DNA from: Psychrobacter frigidicola
Lineage (GTDB): Bacteria; Pseudomonadota; Gammaproteobacteria; Pseudomonadales; Moraxellaceae
DNA: 64,000 nucleotides
Direction: 5' to 3'
NCBI RefSeq assembly: GCF_007997305.1
Contig: NZ_VORZ01000001.1
Coordinates: 1,116,001-1,180,000 of the forward strand
Below the pieces are notes generated by a model. The model saw only the letters and a list, made by a program, of their open reading frames with translations, searched no databases and was not told the origin of the DNA. Below are positions 9,861 through 20,388 of this stretch, in pieces. The number at the start of each line of letters is the position of its first letter. Positions within the stretch are counted from its first letter, which is position 1. The translations under genes were made by a program, and so were the position numbers.

Positions 9861-11549
9861 TTATTGCATTTGCTCTTTAATTAAGTCACCAATAGTTTTT
9901 GGTTGTGCATCAGATGATGCGGCTTGCGGAGCAGAGCTGCTACCCAAGTCTTTAATCGCTTGACGTTCTTCAGCTTCGTCTTTAGCTTTGATTGACAAGC
10001 TAATGTTACGTGTTTTGCGATCAACACTGATGATTTTAGCTTCAACGTCATCACCAACAGTCAGATGCTTAGTGGCATCTTCAACGCGATCACGCTGAAT
10101 TTCAGAGGCGCGTAGGTATGCCTCAACTTCATCAGCAAGTTCAATCGTTGCACCTTTGGCGTCAACTTCTTTCACTTTACCATTAACGATAGCACCGCGG
10201 TCATTATTGACTAGGTATTCGTTGAATGGATCTGATGTTAATTGTTTCACGCCTAAGCTAATACGATTTGCTTCTGAATCTACAGACAATACCATAGCTT
10301 CTACGGTGTCACCTTTATTGTAGTTACGGATAGCATCTTCGCCAGTTTCGTTCCATGAAATATCAGATAAATGCACTAAACCATCAATACCACCATCTAA
10401 ACCGATAAAGATACCGAAGTCAGTGATTGATTTAATCGTACCAGTGATTTTATCACCGCGCTCATGTTTCTTATCAAACTCGTCCCATGGATTGGCTAGA
10501 GTCTGTTTGATACCTAAGCTGATACGACGACGTTCTTCGTCAATATCAAGAATCATCACATCAATATCGTCACCAACTTGTACTACTTTTGATGGATGAA
10601 TATTTTTGTTGGTGTGATCCATTTCTGACACGTGTACTAGACCTTCGACACCTTCAGAGATTTCAGCAAAACAACCATAATCTGTTAGATTGGTTACGCG
10701 AGCTTTAACCACACTACCCACTGGGTAAGTTCCGCCAACGTTATCCCAAGGATCAGTACCTAATTGTTTTAGACCTAGACTAACGCGGTTGCGTTCACGA
10801 TCAAACTTAAGTACTTTGACTTTAAGGTCTTGACCCACTTCAACCACTTCAGATGGGTGCTTGATGCGGCGCCATGCCATATCAGTGATGTGCAACAGAC
10901 CATCGATACCGCCAAGATCAACGAATGCACCATAATCAGTAAGGTTCTTAACGATACCTTCGATCTCGATACCTTCTTCGAGCTTGTTCAATAGCTCTTC
11001 GCGCTCAGCTGAGTTTTCAGCTTCCATAACCGCGCGGCGACTGACCACAACGTTGTTACGTTTTTGATCAAGCTTGATGACTTTAAACTCTAGCTCTTTA
11101 CCTTCTAGGTGCGTCGTATCACGGATAGGACGAACATCTACCAGTGAACCCGGTAGGAAAGCGCGCACAGTACCAATGTCTACCGTGAAGCCACCTTTTA
11201 CTTTGCTAGAAATAATGCCTTTTACAATCTCATTGTTGTCATAGATTTTTTCAAGGATATTCCATGTTTCGACGCGTTTGGCTTTTTCGCGTGACAGTAA
11301 GGTTTGACCCATACCGTTATCAACCGCTTCAACCACAACGTCTACAGTATCGCCAACTTCAACTTCAAGTTCACCTTCTTCGCTTAAAAACTCTTCACGA
11401 GCGACAATACCTTCAGATTTTAGACCAGTATCAACAGTAATCCAGTCATTATCGATGGCCACAACAGTACCGTTGATTACCGAGCCACGCTCGATATCCA
11501 GACCTGTTTCTTCGATGCTCGCTTCAAATAGTTCAGCAAATGATTCCAT
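9861..11549 (-). CDS. rpsA: 30S ribosomal protein S1
   Basis: 562 residues with six consecutive S1 (OB-fold) repeats, recognisable by [88 protein letters not shown] and a more divergent sixth. S1 delivers mRNA to the 30S subunit. The size is like the 557-residue E. coli protein, ending in a short acidic/Ala-Ser-rich tail. SD AAAGG precedes the ATG. The cmk-rpsA-ihfB order is the classical gammaproteobacterial one. The 297-bp leader (11550-11846) is AT-rich; S1 is autoregulated in E. coli through its leader, which could apply here. Confidence 0.98.
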   Translation of the reverse strand: MESFAELFEASIEETGLDIERGSVINGTVVAIDNDWITVDTGLKSEGIVAREEFLSEEGELEVEVGDTVDVVVEAVDNGMGQTLLSREKAKRVETWNILEKIYDNNEIVKGIISSKVKGGFTVDIGTVRAFLPGSLVDVRPIRDTTHLEGKELEFKVIKLDQKRNNVVVSRRAVMEAENSAEREELLNKLEEGIEIEGIVKNLTDYGAFVDLGGIDGLLHITDMAWRRIKHPSEVVEVGQDLKVKVLKFDRERNRVSLGLKQLGTDPWDNVGGTYPVGSVVKARVTNLTDYGCFAEISEGVEGLVHVSEMDHTNKNIHPSKVVQVGDDIDVMILDIDEERRRISLGIKQTLANPWDEFDKKHERGDKITGTIKSITDFGIFIGLDGGIDGLVHLSDISWNETGEDAIRNYNKGDTVEAMVLSVDSEANRISLGVKQLTSDPFNEYLVNNDRGAIVNGKVKEVDAKGATIELADEVEAYLRASEIQRDRVEDATKHLTVGDDVEAKIISVDRKTRNISLSIKAKDEAEERQAIKDLGSSSAPQAASSDAQPKTIGDLIKEQMQ

Positions 11550-11846
11550 TATGTCTACCTTTGTATAGCCGCATCCTGTCCAGCACAGTACGGATCAAAT
11601 TTATGAAGATATAAAACGAGATACTGGTTTTATATCTTATATCCTCATATATAAAAAACATTTGTTGCTAATGAGCAGACTCTTTATTGATACTCGCTAG
11701 CAACACGTGTCTTCATTATAATTATAGTATGTATTTTCATAAGCACAAACAATAATAATAAGTGTGATTTTATAATAAGAACAAATGAAATAGATTTTTT
11801 GTATTCTCCACTTCTGATCTATCAATACTGTTTTTTTACATGAACA

Positions 11847-12605
11847 TTAAAAGCAAATGCCTTGTGTTTGACATTGCTCTTTTATCCGTTGATAAACGGT
11901 ATCAGCGTCAAGACTTGAGCTGTCAATAAGTAAGGCGTCTTCCGCAGGTTTTGAAGGTGCTATAGCACGATTCTCATCACGTTCATCACGGGCTTTAATG
12001 GTTGTTAAAATTGCATCAAAATCAGCTGTTTGTCCAGCATTCACAAGCTGAGTGACTCGGCGCTCTGCACGAGCTTCAGCACTTGCAGTCAAAAATATTT
12101 TAACGTCAGCATAAGGAAATACCACTGTTCCCATATCACGACCATCCGCAACTAGCCCTGAGCGCATTGCCATATCTTGCTGTAATTTTAGCAAAGCCTG
12201 ACGTACTTGTGGAAATACTGCTATTCGTGATGCATATCCGCCTACGGTTTCATTGCGGACTTGCTCACCCACCCTAAGACCATTAACGATAATATCAACG
12301 CGTCCTGAAACGTTATTAGGCTCAAAAGCAATCTGCAAACTCTTTGTCAATTCTAATAACACTGTTTCATCAATCAGCTGTTGTATATCCACACTAAGCA
12401 ATCCAGCCTCAAAAGCTTTCAAACCAACTATGCGATACAGCGCGCCAGAGTCTAATAACTGATACCCTAGTGTTTGCGCTAAACGCCATGCCACGGTGCC
12501 TTTACCTGCCCCGCTCGGTCCATCAATACATATCACAGGATAGCGCAAATACTGCGTTCCATCATCAATAATTGTGTATTTGGGTAACGAGGTAACAACA
12601 GTCAT
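11847..12605 (-). CDS. cmk: Cytidylate kinase
   Basis: 252 residues from ATG 12605 (MTVVTSLPKY); a GTG three codons earlier is an alternative. It phosphorylates CMP/dCMP with ATP. The P-loop is CIDGPSGAGKGTVAWRLA (about 25-42), the lid/substrate region LVADGRDMGTVVFP, and the C-terminal RAERR and RDERDENR are typical of bacterial CMP kinases. About 25 residues longer at the N-terminus than E. coli Cmk. It precedes rpsA as in E. coli but is separated by almost 300 bp, so rpsA probably has its own promoter. Confidence 0.95.
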   Translation of the reverse strand: MTVVTSLPKYTIIDDGTQYLRYPVICIDGPSGAGKGTVAWRLAQTLGYQLLDSGALYRIVGLKAFEAGLLSVDIQQLIDETVLLELTKSLQIAFEPNNVSGRVDIIVNGLRVGEQVRNETVGGYASRIAVFPQVRQALLKLQQDMAMRSGLVADGRDMGTVVFPYADVKIFLTASAEARAERRVTQLVNAGQTADFDAILTTIKARDERDENRAIAPSKPAEDALLIDSSSLDADTVYQRIKEQCQTQGICF

Positions 12606-12732
12606 AGTAAACACTTATAAAACAATACTTGCTTATTTATCAATAACTTACCAGCTGACACTATTAGTGCAGCCAAATAGAGCGTTATTATACCAAATAA
12701 ACCATGCTATCACTAGCACTTCAGTGGATATC

Positions 12733-13302
12733 TTATTTATTCACCAAATCTTTTTTATTATTCTTACTTGCCTGCCTACGCTTACGAAAGAAGGCTTTTA
12801 GCATCTCACTGCTGTGCTCAGCACATAAGCCTTGGTGTACTTGAATGCTATGGTTATAGAAAGGTTGCATTGGTAAATTCATTTGGCTACTAACCACGCC
12901 TGCCCGAGGCTCAAAGGCTGCGTAGACGAGTTTATTAACACGGGCATGAATAAGCGCACCAACGCACATAGTACAGGGTTCTAAAGTAACATATAAGGTG
13001 GTTTCCAGCGGTAACCGATAGTTACTTAAACGCTGACAGGCATCCCTTAATGCCACAATCTCAGCATGAGCAGTCGCATCGTGACGACCAATAGGCTCAT
13101 TAAAACCCTTGCCAATAGCTATCTGTTCATGTACCAAAACCGCACCGACAGGCACTTCTCCACGCCCAGCACCACATCGCGCTAATTCTAATGCATAATT
13201 CATCCACTTGACATCTTGGATGCTCCAAAACTTAGTCGTACTTATGCTATCTGCAGATATATTATGGGACTGTAATAGACGGTTATCCATACTAAGACTC
13301 AT
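12733..13302 (-). CDS. tadA: tRNA-specific adenosine deaminase
   Basis: 189 residues. TadA converts A34 to inosine in tRNA-Arg(ACG). The zinc/catalytic motif HAEIVAL and the downstream PCTMCVGAL (P-C-x2-C) are present, as is NEPIGRHDATAHAE for substrate binding. There is an N-terminal extension of about 30 residues before the conserved MNYALELARCG. It starts 28 bp after the ung stop, so ung-tadA are probably cotranscribed. Confidence 0.93.
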   Translation of the reverse strand: MSLSMDNRLLQSHNISADSISTTKFWSIQDVKWMNYALELARCGAGRGEVPVGAVLVHEQIAIGKGFNEPIGRHDATAHAEIVALRDACQRLSNYRLPLETTLYVTLEPCTMCVGALIHARVNKLVYAAFEPRAGVVSSQMNLPMQPFYNHSIQVHQGLCAEHSSEMLKAFFRKRRQASKNNKKDLVNK

Positions 13303-13330
13303 GGCTGTTTACTTTGCTAATTAATGTCAT

Positions 13331-14083
13331 TTACTGTGGCAATTGCCAGTCTATGGGCGTTTGGCCATACTGAATCAAATAGTCATTAGTTTTAGAAAAC
13401 GGCTTAGAACCAAAGAAACCGCCACGATTGGCTGCTAGTGGTGATGGATGTACCGCTGTCAAAATTAAATGCTTGTCAGTATTAATATATCTACCCTTTT
13501 TCTGTGCTTTACTACCCCATAGAATAAATACTGTGTGCTCTGTTTGCTCATTAATGATATTGATCACCGCATCGGTAAAAGACTCCCAGCCTGCATTTTG
13601 ATGACTGTTCGGTTCCCCTTCACTGACGGTTAATGAGCTGTTTAGTAGCAATACCCCTTGCTGTGCCCAATAAGTTAAATCTCCATGTGCTGAATAATGA
13701 GTACCAATATCAGTGGCCATCTCCTTAAGTACATTATTTAGTGACGGTGGTTTTGGAATTATTTTTGGTACAGAAAACGATAATCCCATTGCTTGCCCCG
13801 GACGATGATAAGGATCTTGGCCCAATATCACTACTTTAACTTGTGATAAAGGTGTTAGATTAAAAGCATTAAACATTAAATTTGCGGGTGGATAAACGCT
13901 CGTATCTGATTGATAAGCCTGCTTTAAAAACTCACGTAAATTATCCATATTGTCCGAAGTTAACTCATCTGCCAACGCTGTTTTCCAATCTTCTGGCAGG
14001 CGTACGTTGTCCAAAATCACTTGTTTTTGTTCCGCAGTTTTAGCTGCCTTATCATCCAGTTGTTCATCATCAAATAGCTGCAT
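13331..14083 (-). CDS. ung: Uracil-DNA glycosylase (family 1)
   Basis: 250 residues. It removes uracil from DNA. The water-activating motif GQDPYH (catalytic Asp), the uracil-recognition LLNSSLTV and the DNA-intercalating loop HPSPLAANRGGFFG (catalytic His) are all present in order. The first 30 residues (acidic, MQLFDDEQLDDKAAKTAEQ) are longer than in E. coli. It is followed closely by tadA. Confidence 0.96.
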   Translation of the reverse strand: MQLFDDEQLDDKAAKTAEQKQVILDNVRLPEDWKTALADELTSDNMDNLREFLKQAYQSDTSVYPPANLMFNAFNLTPLSQVKVVILGQDPYHRPGQAMGLSFSVPKIIPKPPSLNNVLKEMATDIGTHYSAHGDLTYWAQQGVLLLNSSLTVSEGEPNSHQNAGWESFTDAVINIINEQTEHTVFILWGSKAQKKGRYINTDKHLILTAVHPSPLAANRGGFFGSKPFSKTNDYLIQYGQTPIDWQLPQ

Positions 14084-14401
14084 TAGAATTTAGCCTCATT
14101 TTTAGTGGTTTTATCACCTACCAGTTCATAACAGGTTACTTTTATCTAAGTATATTATCTACTTATAAAAAGTTAAGCATATAGTAGACGGTCATATAAA
14201 TAATAATAGCAATAGTAGCAAAAAACTGTATTGAGTTTTACTATAAGACAAGCTACTAACATCAATCATCGCATGAAGTTAATTATAAATGCTAATAAAA
14301 AAACGGCTACTATAACAGTAACCGTTTTTTACTTACTTGATGTATATCTAAAAACCTATTCTATCTTGAAAATATATTTTCTATGTTAAACACAACTTTG
14401 C
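14084..14401. other. Intergenic region clpA-ung
   Basis: 318 bp. It contains the clpA terminator; the rest is AT-rich and presumably holds the ung promoter, which I could not define. Confidence 0.5.
14299..14331 (-). terminator. Intrinsic terminator of clpA
   Basis: AAAAAACGGCTAC and GTAACCGTTTTTT form a stem with one mismatch around TATAACA; T runs on both sides make it potentially bidirectional. Confidence 0.8.
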
Positions 14402-16912
14402 TCAGCTGGCTAATGATTCAGAATCTGAGCTTGGTTCATGGGTTTCGACTACTGTCAGAATGATACGGCTATCTGCTGAACCTTTATCGCTATTTTTATC
14501 GAGGCTAACGGTATCTTGTTCGCCATCCGTTTGCTCTGTCTCTAAAGTGAGATGTACCACACCACCATTGACCAAGTCACCAAATAAAATCATACCAGCC
14601 AACGGTTTTTTGATCTCATCTTGAATCAGACGCTGCATTGGACGTGCCCCCATCAGACGATCATAACCTTTCTCAGCTAAATATTCTCGTACCTCATCAT
14701 CAATCTCTAAAGTCACTTGCTTATCATCAAGCTGTACCTGCAGCTCAACCAAGAACTTATCAACAACAGACACTACTATCGAAGTATCAAGCGGGTTAAA
14801 CTGAATAATAGCGTCTAAACGGTTACGAAATTCAGGACTAAAGACTCTTTTGAGCGACTCATTATTATCACGGCTATGATCTTGTTCAGTAAAGCCCATA
14901 GATGAGCGGCTGATACTCTCTGCGCCCACGTTAGTAGTCATAATAACGATGACTTGTTTAAAGCTAGCAACGCGACCGTTATTGTCCGTTAATGTACCGT
15001 GATCCATCACTTGTAGTAACAAGTTAAAGACATCAGGATGCGCTTTTTCAATCTCGTCAAATAATAATACACAATGCGGATGTTGATTAATCTTCTCAGT
15101 GAGTAAGCCGCCTTGATCGTAACCCACATAGCCTGGCGGTGCACCAATCAAGCGGGAGGCAGTATGGGCTTCCATATATTCTGACATATCAAAGCGTACC
15201 AGCTCAACGCCTAACAGATTTGCTAACTGACGCGACACCTCTGTCTTACCCACCCCTGTCGGACCTGCAAACATGAAGGATCCAATAGGCTTTTCTGGCT
15301 CTTTAAGACCAGCACGCGATAATTTAATCGCATCAGCAAGCGTCGCAATCGCTTCATCTTGACCAAAGACCAAACGTTTCAAGTCACGATCTAGATGCTC
15401 AAGGACACCTTTGTCATCACTTGATACAGATTTGGGTGGAATACGGGCTAACTTCGCAACGATTGCTTCAATATCAGCCACATCGATTTTCATAGGGGGC
15501 TTTTTATTTTTAGCTTTATTTGTATCAACGGCTTTAGACTTATCATTGGTCTTAGCAGCCGCTGCTTCGTCCTGCATTTCATCATTATTATCAACGTCTT
15601 CATCGTTAAGCGATTGCTCTAAGTCAGCAATTAAGCTGTCTTCTGCATTGATATCATCGGCATCCGGGATAACACCCAAGCGCTTATACGCGCCAGCTTC
15701 ATCGATAACGTCAATTGCTTTATCCGGCAAAAAACGCTCGTGAATATGCTTAGAAGAGAGCTGTACCGCACTGATTAAGGCGGCATCGGTATATTCAACA
15801 TTATGGAATTCTTCATAACGTGGCTTTAAGCCGCGCAAGATATCGATACTTTCGTCAACACTGGGTTCTTTCACATCAATTTTTTGGAAACGGCGTGATA
15901 AGGCATGGTCTTTTTCAAACACCTGACGATACTCAGTATAAGTGGTTGAACCAACACAGCGCAGCTCTCCATTAGCAAGAGCTGGTTTAATAAGGTTGGA
16001 CACATCCATATTACTACTCATGGACGAGCCTGCCCCAATAATCATATGAATCTCATCGATAAAAAGAATCGCATTGGGTTTATTCTTAAGCGCATCGAGC
16101 AATGACTTCATACGTTTTTCGAAGTCGCCGCGATACTTGGTGCCCGCAATTAAAGAGCCGATATCAAGGCTATAAATGACACAGCCACTCAATGGTTTGG
16201 GCGCTTTGTCATTGATAATCAACCAAGCTAAACCTTCAGCAATTGAGGTTTTACCAACGCCTGGCTCACCAACCAACAACGGGTTATTTTTCCGGCGGCG
16301 ACACAATACTTGAGCGGCGCGTTCAATCTCAGGACCTCGGCCAATCAAGGGATCTGTTTTACCTTCAGCAGCACGCTGATTTAAGTTACTGGCAAACTCC
16401 ACTAAAGGATCTTTACTAGTTTTCTCAGATGCCGCACGGCGCTCACCAGTCATCGATGCACGCGGTTCAGCAGGCTCATCTTTATCCTGACCATGTGATA
16501 GGTATTGGGTCAGCTCTAAACGGCTAATGCCTTGCTTTTTAAGCAAGTAAACAGCATAAGTATCGTGCTCTGAGAACATAGAAACCAATATATCTGAGCC
16601 TTCAACCAAGCGGCCACCACCGATAGACTGAACATGGAAAATTGCCCGTTGTAAAATACGATCAAAGCTTTGGGTAGGCTGTGGAGACTCCTCCATATCT
16701 ACATCTACAGTTGGCGTGTGCTTATTAATATAAGCTTCCAACTCGGTGCGTAAGCTTGATACGTTAGCATTGCAGGCAGTTAGCGTATTGGCAGCGTGCG
16801 TGTTTTCTAGTAACGCTAATAACAGGTGTTCAACAGTAAGATACTCATGCGACTTTTGGCGCGCAAGGGTCATTGCTAAACGTAAAGAGACTTCGAGATG
16901 ACGACTTAACAT
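14402..16912 (-). CDS. clpA: ATP-dependent Clp protease ATP-binding subunit ClpA
   Basis: 836 residues. ClpA is the AAA+ unfoldase that feeds substrates to ClpP and takes N-end-rule substrates from ClpS. Order: N-domain (1-145, [29 protein letters not shown] split by two Clp repeats), first AAA module with Walker [10 protein letters not shown] near residue 217, second with GPTGVGKTE near 551, and C-terminal [19 protein letters not shown]. It exceeds E. coli ClpA (758) by about 80 residues. The excess is an acidic/Ala-Lys insertion at roughly 417-470 in the linker between modules, and a polar Ser/Asp-rich tail of about 45 residues after the second module. clpS lies upstream in the same orientation but almost 700 bp away. 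Confidence 0.96.
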   Translation of the reverse strand: MLSRHLEVSLRLAMTLARQKSHEYLTVEHLLLALLENTHAANTLTACNANVSSLRTELEAYINKHTPTVDVDMEESPQPTQSFDRILQRAIFHVQSIGGGRLVEGSDILVSMFSEHDTYAVYLLKKQGISRLELTQYLSHGQDKDEPAEPRASMTGERRAASEKTSKDPLVEFASNLNQRAAEGKTDPLIGRGPEIERAAQVLCRRRKNNPLLVGEPGVGKTSIAEGLAWLIINDKAPKPLSGCVIYSLDIGSLIAGTKYRGDFEKRMKSLLDALKNKPNAILFIDEIHMIIGAGSSMSSNMDVSNLIKPALANGELRCVGSTTYTEYRQVFEKDHALSRRFQKIDVKEPSVDESIDILRGLKPRYEEFHNVEYTDAALISAVQLSSKHIHERFLPDKAIDVIDEAGAYKRLGVIPDADDINAEDSLIADLEQSLNDEDVDNNDEMQDEAAAAKTNDKSKAVDTNKAKNKKPPMKIDVADIEAIVAKLARIPPKSVSSDDKGVLEHLDRDLKRLVFGQDEAIATLADAIKLSRAGLKEPEKPIGSFMFAGPTGVGKTEVSRQLANLLGVELVRFDMSEYMEAHTASRLIGAPPGYVGYDQGGLLTEKINQHPHCVLLFDEIEKAHPDVFNLLLQVMDHGTLTDNNGRVASFKQVIVIMTTNVGAESISRSSMGFTEQDHSRDNNESLKRVFSPEFRNRLDAIIQFNPLDTSIVVSVVDKFLVELQVQLDDKQVTLEIDDEVREYLAEKGYDRLMGARPMQRLIQDEIKKPLAGMILFGDLVNGGVVHLTLETEQTDGEQDTVSLDKNSDKGSADSRIILTVVETHEPSSDSESLAS

Positions 16913-17109
16913 AAGGAATTCCTACGGTTATATCTATCTTTATAATTTGATAGTTTATGAATCACATGTTTACTAAATCAGGGCAGTAGATAGATTCTTC
17001 AAGGGTGATGTCTAGTTATTAGCATGATTACTCACTAACGGATACAACCAAAAATATTGAAGACAATTATAAAAGCATTCGTCTTGGTAATTACCGTCAG
17101 CTTTTCTTC

Positions 17110-17138
17110 ATATCAACATGATAGAGGTTGATAGTCAA
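17110..17138 (-). promoter_or_regulatory. Putative sigma-70 promoter of clpA
   Basis: On the minus strand TTGACT (17138-17133), 17-bp spacer, TGATAT (17115-17110). This would give a leader of about 190 bases. The spacer contains a short inverted repeat that could be an operator. Confidence 0.4.
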
Positions 17139-17353
17139 TCGATTAGCACGTACTAAAATGTATCAAAGCTTATAAAAGCCTCACACTATGCAACCTGGCT
17201 AAAATAACTGGCGTGCCCTATTGAATTATATGGACGCTTACTAAAACTAGATATCTACTAATAAGCACATAATTTACGTGAGTAATGAAGGAAAAGCATA
17301 GAATATACAGAGGTAAAGTATTGTAAATAGGAAGCAAACAGAATTAATGACAA

Positions 17354-17397
17354 CATAGATAACCATCTACGATAGAATCTATATAAGGTTATCTATG
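17354..17397. repeat. 11-bp perfect inverted repeat
   Basis: CATAGATAACC and GGTTATCTATG separated by 22 bases. Neither side carries a T run, so it is not a canonical terminator. Confidence 0.6.
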
Positions 17398-17609
17398 ATG
17401 ATAATCAAGGGTGGTGGAATTGGTTGCAAGATAAAGCGGCAGCAGAATTAAGAGGATAGCACAGGAAGGTATAATGAGAATTAGCTAGTAGGACACTATT
17501 AAATAGCCATAACGAATTGAAAATAAAATAGATTAGTTTGAAGTAAAAGCTATATAACAATTGTTATGTAAAGAATTAATCAGCAGCGAATTAAAGTAGA
17601 TACTCCACT

Positions 17610-18026
17610 CTATTCGCCTTGATGTGGTTCGATTTGGGTTAGTAAAGGATAACCTTCACGATGCGCTAAACTATTGACTTTTTTCGCTTTAGTTTCGGCA
17701 ATATCTTTAGGATAAATACCCGCAATTCCCTTACTACTATTATGAATTGTCATCATAATTTCAATCGCCGCATCGACATTATGGCGAAACTCTGATTGTA
17801 AGATATAAACTACGAACTCCATTGGCGTGTAATTATCATTGTACATAACCACCGCATACATAGGTGGCTTAGCAACTTCCGGCTCTGCGACCATAACATC
17901 TGCTTGTGGCGACGTATCGCCTTCAGGATCGCTGTCTTGTGCTTGGTGACCTACTGGCATACTTGGAAAGTGCCAGTCTAAAACAGTGGGTATTACTTGC
18001 GTTAATAGAGGTTTCATCATGACCAT
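17610..18026 (-). CDS. clpS: ATP-dependent Clp protease adaptor ClpS
   Basis: 138 residues. ClpS recognises N-degron residues and hands them to ClpA. The adaptor core is at about 50-130: PPMYAVVMYNDNYTPMEFVVYIL (with the conserved Asn-Asp and Thr-Pro-Met-Glu-Phe of the substrate pocket), then AIEIMMTIHNSSKGIAGIYPKDIAETKA. The N-terminal 50 residues are polar and acidic and longer than in E. coli ClpS (106). Three ATGs cluster at the start (18026, 18020, 18017); the first is used here without strong SD support. It follows the coiled-coil membrane protein gene by 71 bp. Confidence 0.94.
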   Translation of the reverse strand: MVMMKPLLTQVIPTVLDWHFPSMPVGHQAQDSDPEGDTSPQADVMVAEPEVAKPPMYAVVMYNDNYTPMEFVVYILQSEFRHNVDAAIEIMMTIHNSSKGIAGIYPKDIAETKAKKVNSLAHREGYPLLTQIEPHQGE

Positions 18027-18097
18027 ACAGTTTCAAAGGAAATTAAATTCAAAAATAACGTTAGGCAAGTAAAAATAAAATAGCTAAAAGTTATTTA

Positions 18098-19024
18098 TTA
18101 AGGTTTGAGCTTTTTGGCAGTACTCGGTTGTGCACCAGCAGTCTCATTAGAAATAGGACTTTTATCAACTTCCGGCAAATCTAAAAGTGATAGCGGCATA
18201 TTGTCTACCATATCACCAAGATTCCAGTCGTAAAACTGTTCTACTTTCTGGTCACCGGCTTCTAAATTAAGTTTAACTTGTAACGGCTTAAATCCTGCTG
18301 GCATCACAAAGCGACCCCGTATACGTACAATACCTTCAATCGCATAATTCGCTGGTTCTAAAGGTACTTCTATAAAGTTGTCTTTATCCTGCAAAGTCAG
18401 AGTTACCGCCAAATTCTTTGCTTGGCCATCTTCACTAAGCATACCTACATCAAAACCGAACTCAAAAGCATTTTCAGGAAGAGGGTCAATCTTAACACCA
18501 AGAATCTGTAGAGGCATACCGCCCTGTTTAGTAATCACTTTTGCATATAAATCACTAAGCTGAGAGACTTGTTTACTTTCTACCTTTAAAGCTTGCTGGG
18601 TTTGGCGTAACTCATCTAAATTTGTCAAACTGATCAGCAACTCTTGCTTAGCTGTTGATATTTGATTGGTTAAGATTTTGTTTTTGATGCGTAACTCTTT
18701 GAGTTCTTTACCGGCTTGTTCACTAGTGACAGCCGATTGCTTGGTTTCATTTTGCAGCGAATAGTAGCCGCGTTGGTAGCCAAGCTTATGACCAAATACT
18801 ACCGCAACTATAGCAGTTACCAGCACAGCTACTACAAACAATGCCAGCACCAATGTGCTTGCTCCCTGCTGTCTGCTAATTATGCCTTGAGGAGTTACCA
18901 AAGGACGCAACTGGTTGGCACTCAACGTTAGGGGTTGAGATGACTCATTAAGTATAGAAGCAGGCGCGTGACACGACAATCGTGCTGGCTGCAAGCGCAA
19001 GCGGGGGGCAGTCTTAACACGCAT
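18098..19024 (-). CDS. Membrane-anchored coiled-coil protein (DUF6776-like)
   Basis: 308 residues, not a known enzyme. A cytoplasmic N-terminal segment of about 55 basic/polar residues is followed by one membrane helix (about 56-80, STLVLALFVVAVLVTAIVAVVFG). Then come a predicted coiled coil (about 95-160, KELKELRIKNKILTNQISTAKQEL) and a C-terminal beta-rich domain (NLAVTLTLQDKDNFIEVPLEP, IRGRFVMPAGFKPLQVKLNLEA). This architecture and the neighbourhood of argC/hemE/clpS resemble the gammaproteobacterial DUF6776 family; the assignment is from memory. The last 30 residues are Pro/Ser/Lys-rich. Probably single-pass with a periplasmic C-terminus. Confidence 0.6.
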   Translation of the reverse strand: MRVKTAPRLRLQPARLSCHAPASILNESSQPLTLSANQLRPLVTPQGIISRQQGASTLVLALFVVAVLVTAIVAVVFGHKLGYQRGYYSLQNETKQSAVTSEQAGKELKELRIKNKILTNQISTAKQELLISLTNLDELRQTQQALKVESKQVSQLSDLYAKVITKQGGMPLQILGVKIDPLPENAFEFGFDVGMLSEDGQAKNLAVTLTLQDKDNFIEVPLEPANYAIEGIVRIRGRFVMPAGFKPLQVKLNLEAGDQKVEQFYDWNLGDMVDNMPLSLLDLPEVDKSPISNETAGAQPSTAKKLKP

Positions 19025-19271
19025 GTAGACAGTATCTCTTAACAGGAAAGCGAGATATTATAACGGAATTCAGAGTCAATACCTAGCATAGCGCTGTAAG
19101 CGTGCTGACTTCACAGTAAAAATTCTGTGATAAAAGGACATTGAACTCTATATTAAATACTCGTTTAAACGTTATTAATTAAACATTAATTATTAATCGT
19201 CTCTCATGTTAAAGTGCCTTTTTGGGATTATCTACGGCAGTAACTGAGTGACGATAGGTGATAGTGAGCAT

Positions 19272-20339
19272 TTAAGGGACAATAGGCGCAAAGTTTAACC
19301 CTAAGGTCTCATTAAGTCCAAACATAATGTTCATATTCTGAACTGCCTGTCCCGCTGCCCCTTTAACTAAGTTATCTTGTACAACCAGTGCTGTCAACTC
19401 GGCCCGTTCGTTGTCTTGATGCACAGCAATACGCAAGCGATTGCTGGCACGGACACTACGGGTATCAGGATAAATACCGCTTGGCATTACGTCAACAAAA
19501 GCCTCTGATAAATAACTGGCCTCAAATTCTTTTTGCCAGTCGATATCCTTGCCGGCTTCAGTAAGCTCCATATGAATAGAGCTGAACATGCCACGAATCA
19601 TAGGAATTAAATGCGGTAAAAAACGAACGCGATGGGTAAATTGACTATTTAATAATTGTGCAATACCCTGCTCAATCTCTGGTAGGTGACGATGTCCTGT
19701 TACGCCATAAGCTTTGAAATTATCAGTAGTCTCAGCATAGTTAAGCGCTAGGCTTGCTTGCCGACCAGCTCCTGATACGCCAGATTTAGCATCGATAACA
19801 ATACGTGGTTCAATTAGACGTATTGCTTGCTGATTTTGCAATTCTATAATAGGCTTTAATCCCAAAATAGCAGTAGTCGGATAGCAACCGGGATTACCTA
19901 CAACGGAGGCGTTTGCGAGCTTATCACGGTTCAACTCCGGTAGGCCATAAACGGCTGTTTTTAGTAGATCAGGACAGGTATGTGGCTGCTGATACCAATG
20001 CTCAAAATCTGACAAAGACTGCAAACGAAAGTCAGCGGCCAAATCAATAACTTTAACCCCAGCTTGGGTTAAAGCTTCAGCTTGGCGCATAGCTACTCCG
20101 TGCGGCGTGGCAAAAAACACTACATCACATTGTTGTAACGTTGATAAGGTCTTATCATCTAAATCACTAAAGACAAGGTCAGAGACACCGCGTAAGCTTG
20201 GAAATATCTCATCAGCTCGCGTACCCGCTTCACTACGTGAAGTTAGTAAGTCGATGGACACTTCAGTATGCGCCGATAGCAGACGAATAAGCTCGATACC
20301 GGTATAGCCTGTTCCACCAACGATAGCTGCTGAAATCAT
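19272..20339 (-). CDS. argC: N-acetyl-gamma-glutamyl-phosphate reductase
   Basis: 355 residues. Third step of arginine synthesis: NADPH reduction of N-acetylglutamyl-phosphate to the semialdehyde. N-terminal nucleotide-binding GGTGYTGIELIRLL, active-site cysteine in VVGNPGCYPTTAILGL (about 150), catalytic histidine region GVTGHRHLPEIEQ (about 215). The length is that of the longer (about 345-residue) type 1 enzyme. It begins 49 bp after hemE and is probably cotranscribed with it. Confidence 0.96.
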   Translation of the reverse strand: MISAAIVGGTGYTGIELIRLLSAHTEVSIDLLTSRSEAGTRADEIFPSLRGVSDLVFSDLDDKTLSTLQQCDVVFFATPHGVAMRQAEALTQAGVKVIDLAADFRLQSLSDFEHWYQQPHTCPDLLKTAVYGLPELNRDKLANASVVGNPGCYPTTAILGLKPIIELQNQQAIRLIEPRIVIDAKSGVSGAGRQASLALNYAETTDNFKAYGVTGHRHLPEIEQGIAQLLNSQFTHRVRFLPHLIPMIRGMFSSIHMELTEAGKDIDWQKEFEASYLSEAFVDVMPSGIYPDTRSVRASNRLRIAVHQDNERAELTALVVQDNLVKGAAGQAVQNMNIMFGLNETLGLNFAPIVP

Positions 20340-20388
20340 AAGACCTCCTTTTTACAGAATGAACATTTATTAAAGACAATTCTGGTCA

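Larger units (their letters stand above)
16913..17609. other. Long gene-free spacer between clpS and clpA
   Basis: 697 bp with stops in all frames and no recognisable gene. It contains a plausible clpA promoter (17110-17138), a 7-bp inverted repeat TATCAAC/GTTGATA overlapping that promoter (17111-17117 and 17127-17133), an 11-bp inverted repeat CATAGATAACC/GGTTATCTATG (17354-17364 and 17387-17397), and a 14-bp palindrome ATAACAATTGTTAT (17555-17568). Confidence 0.6.

Noticed and set aside
17354..17397. Inverted repeat as a terminator of clpS
   Set aside because: No T run on either strand and over 200 bp from the clpS stop.
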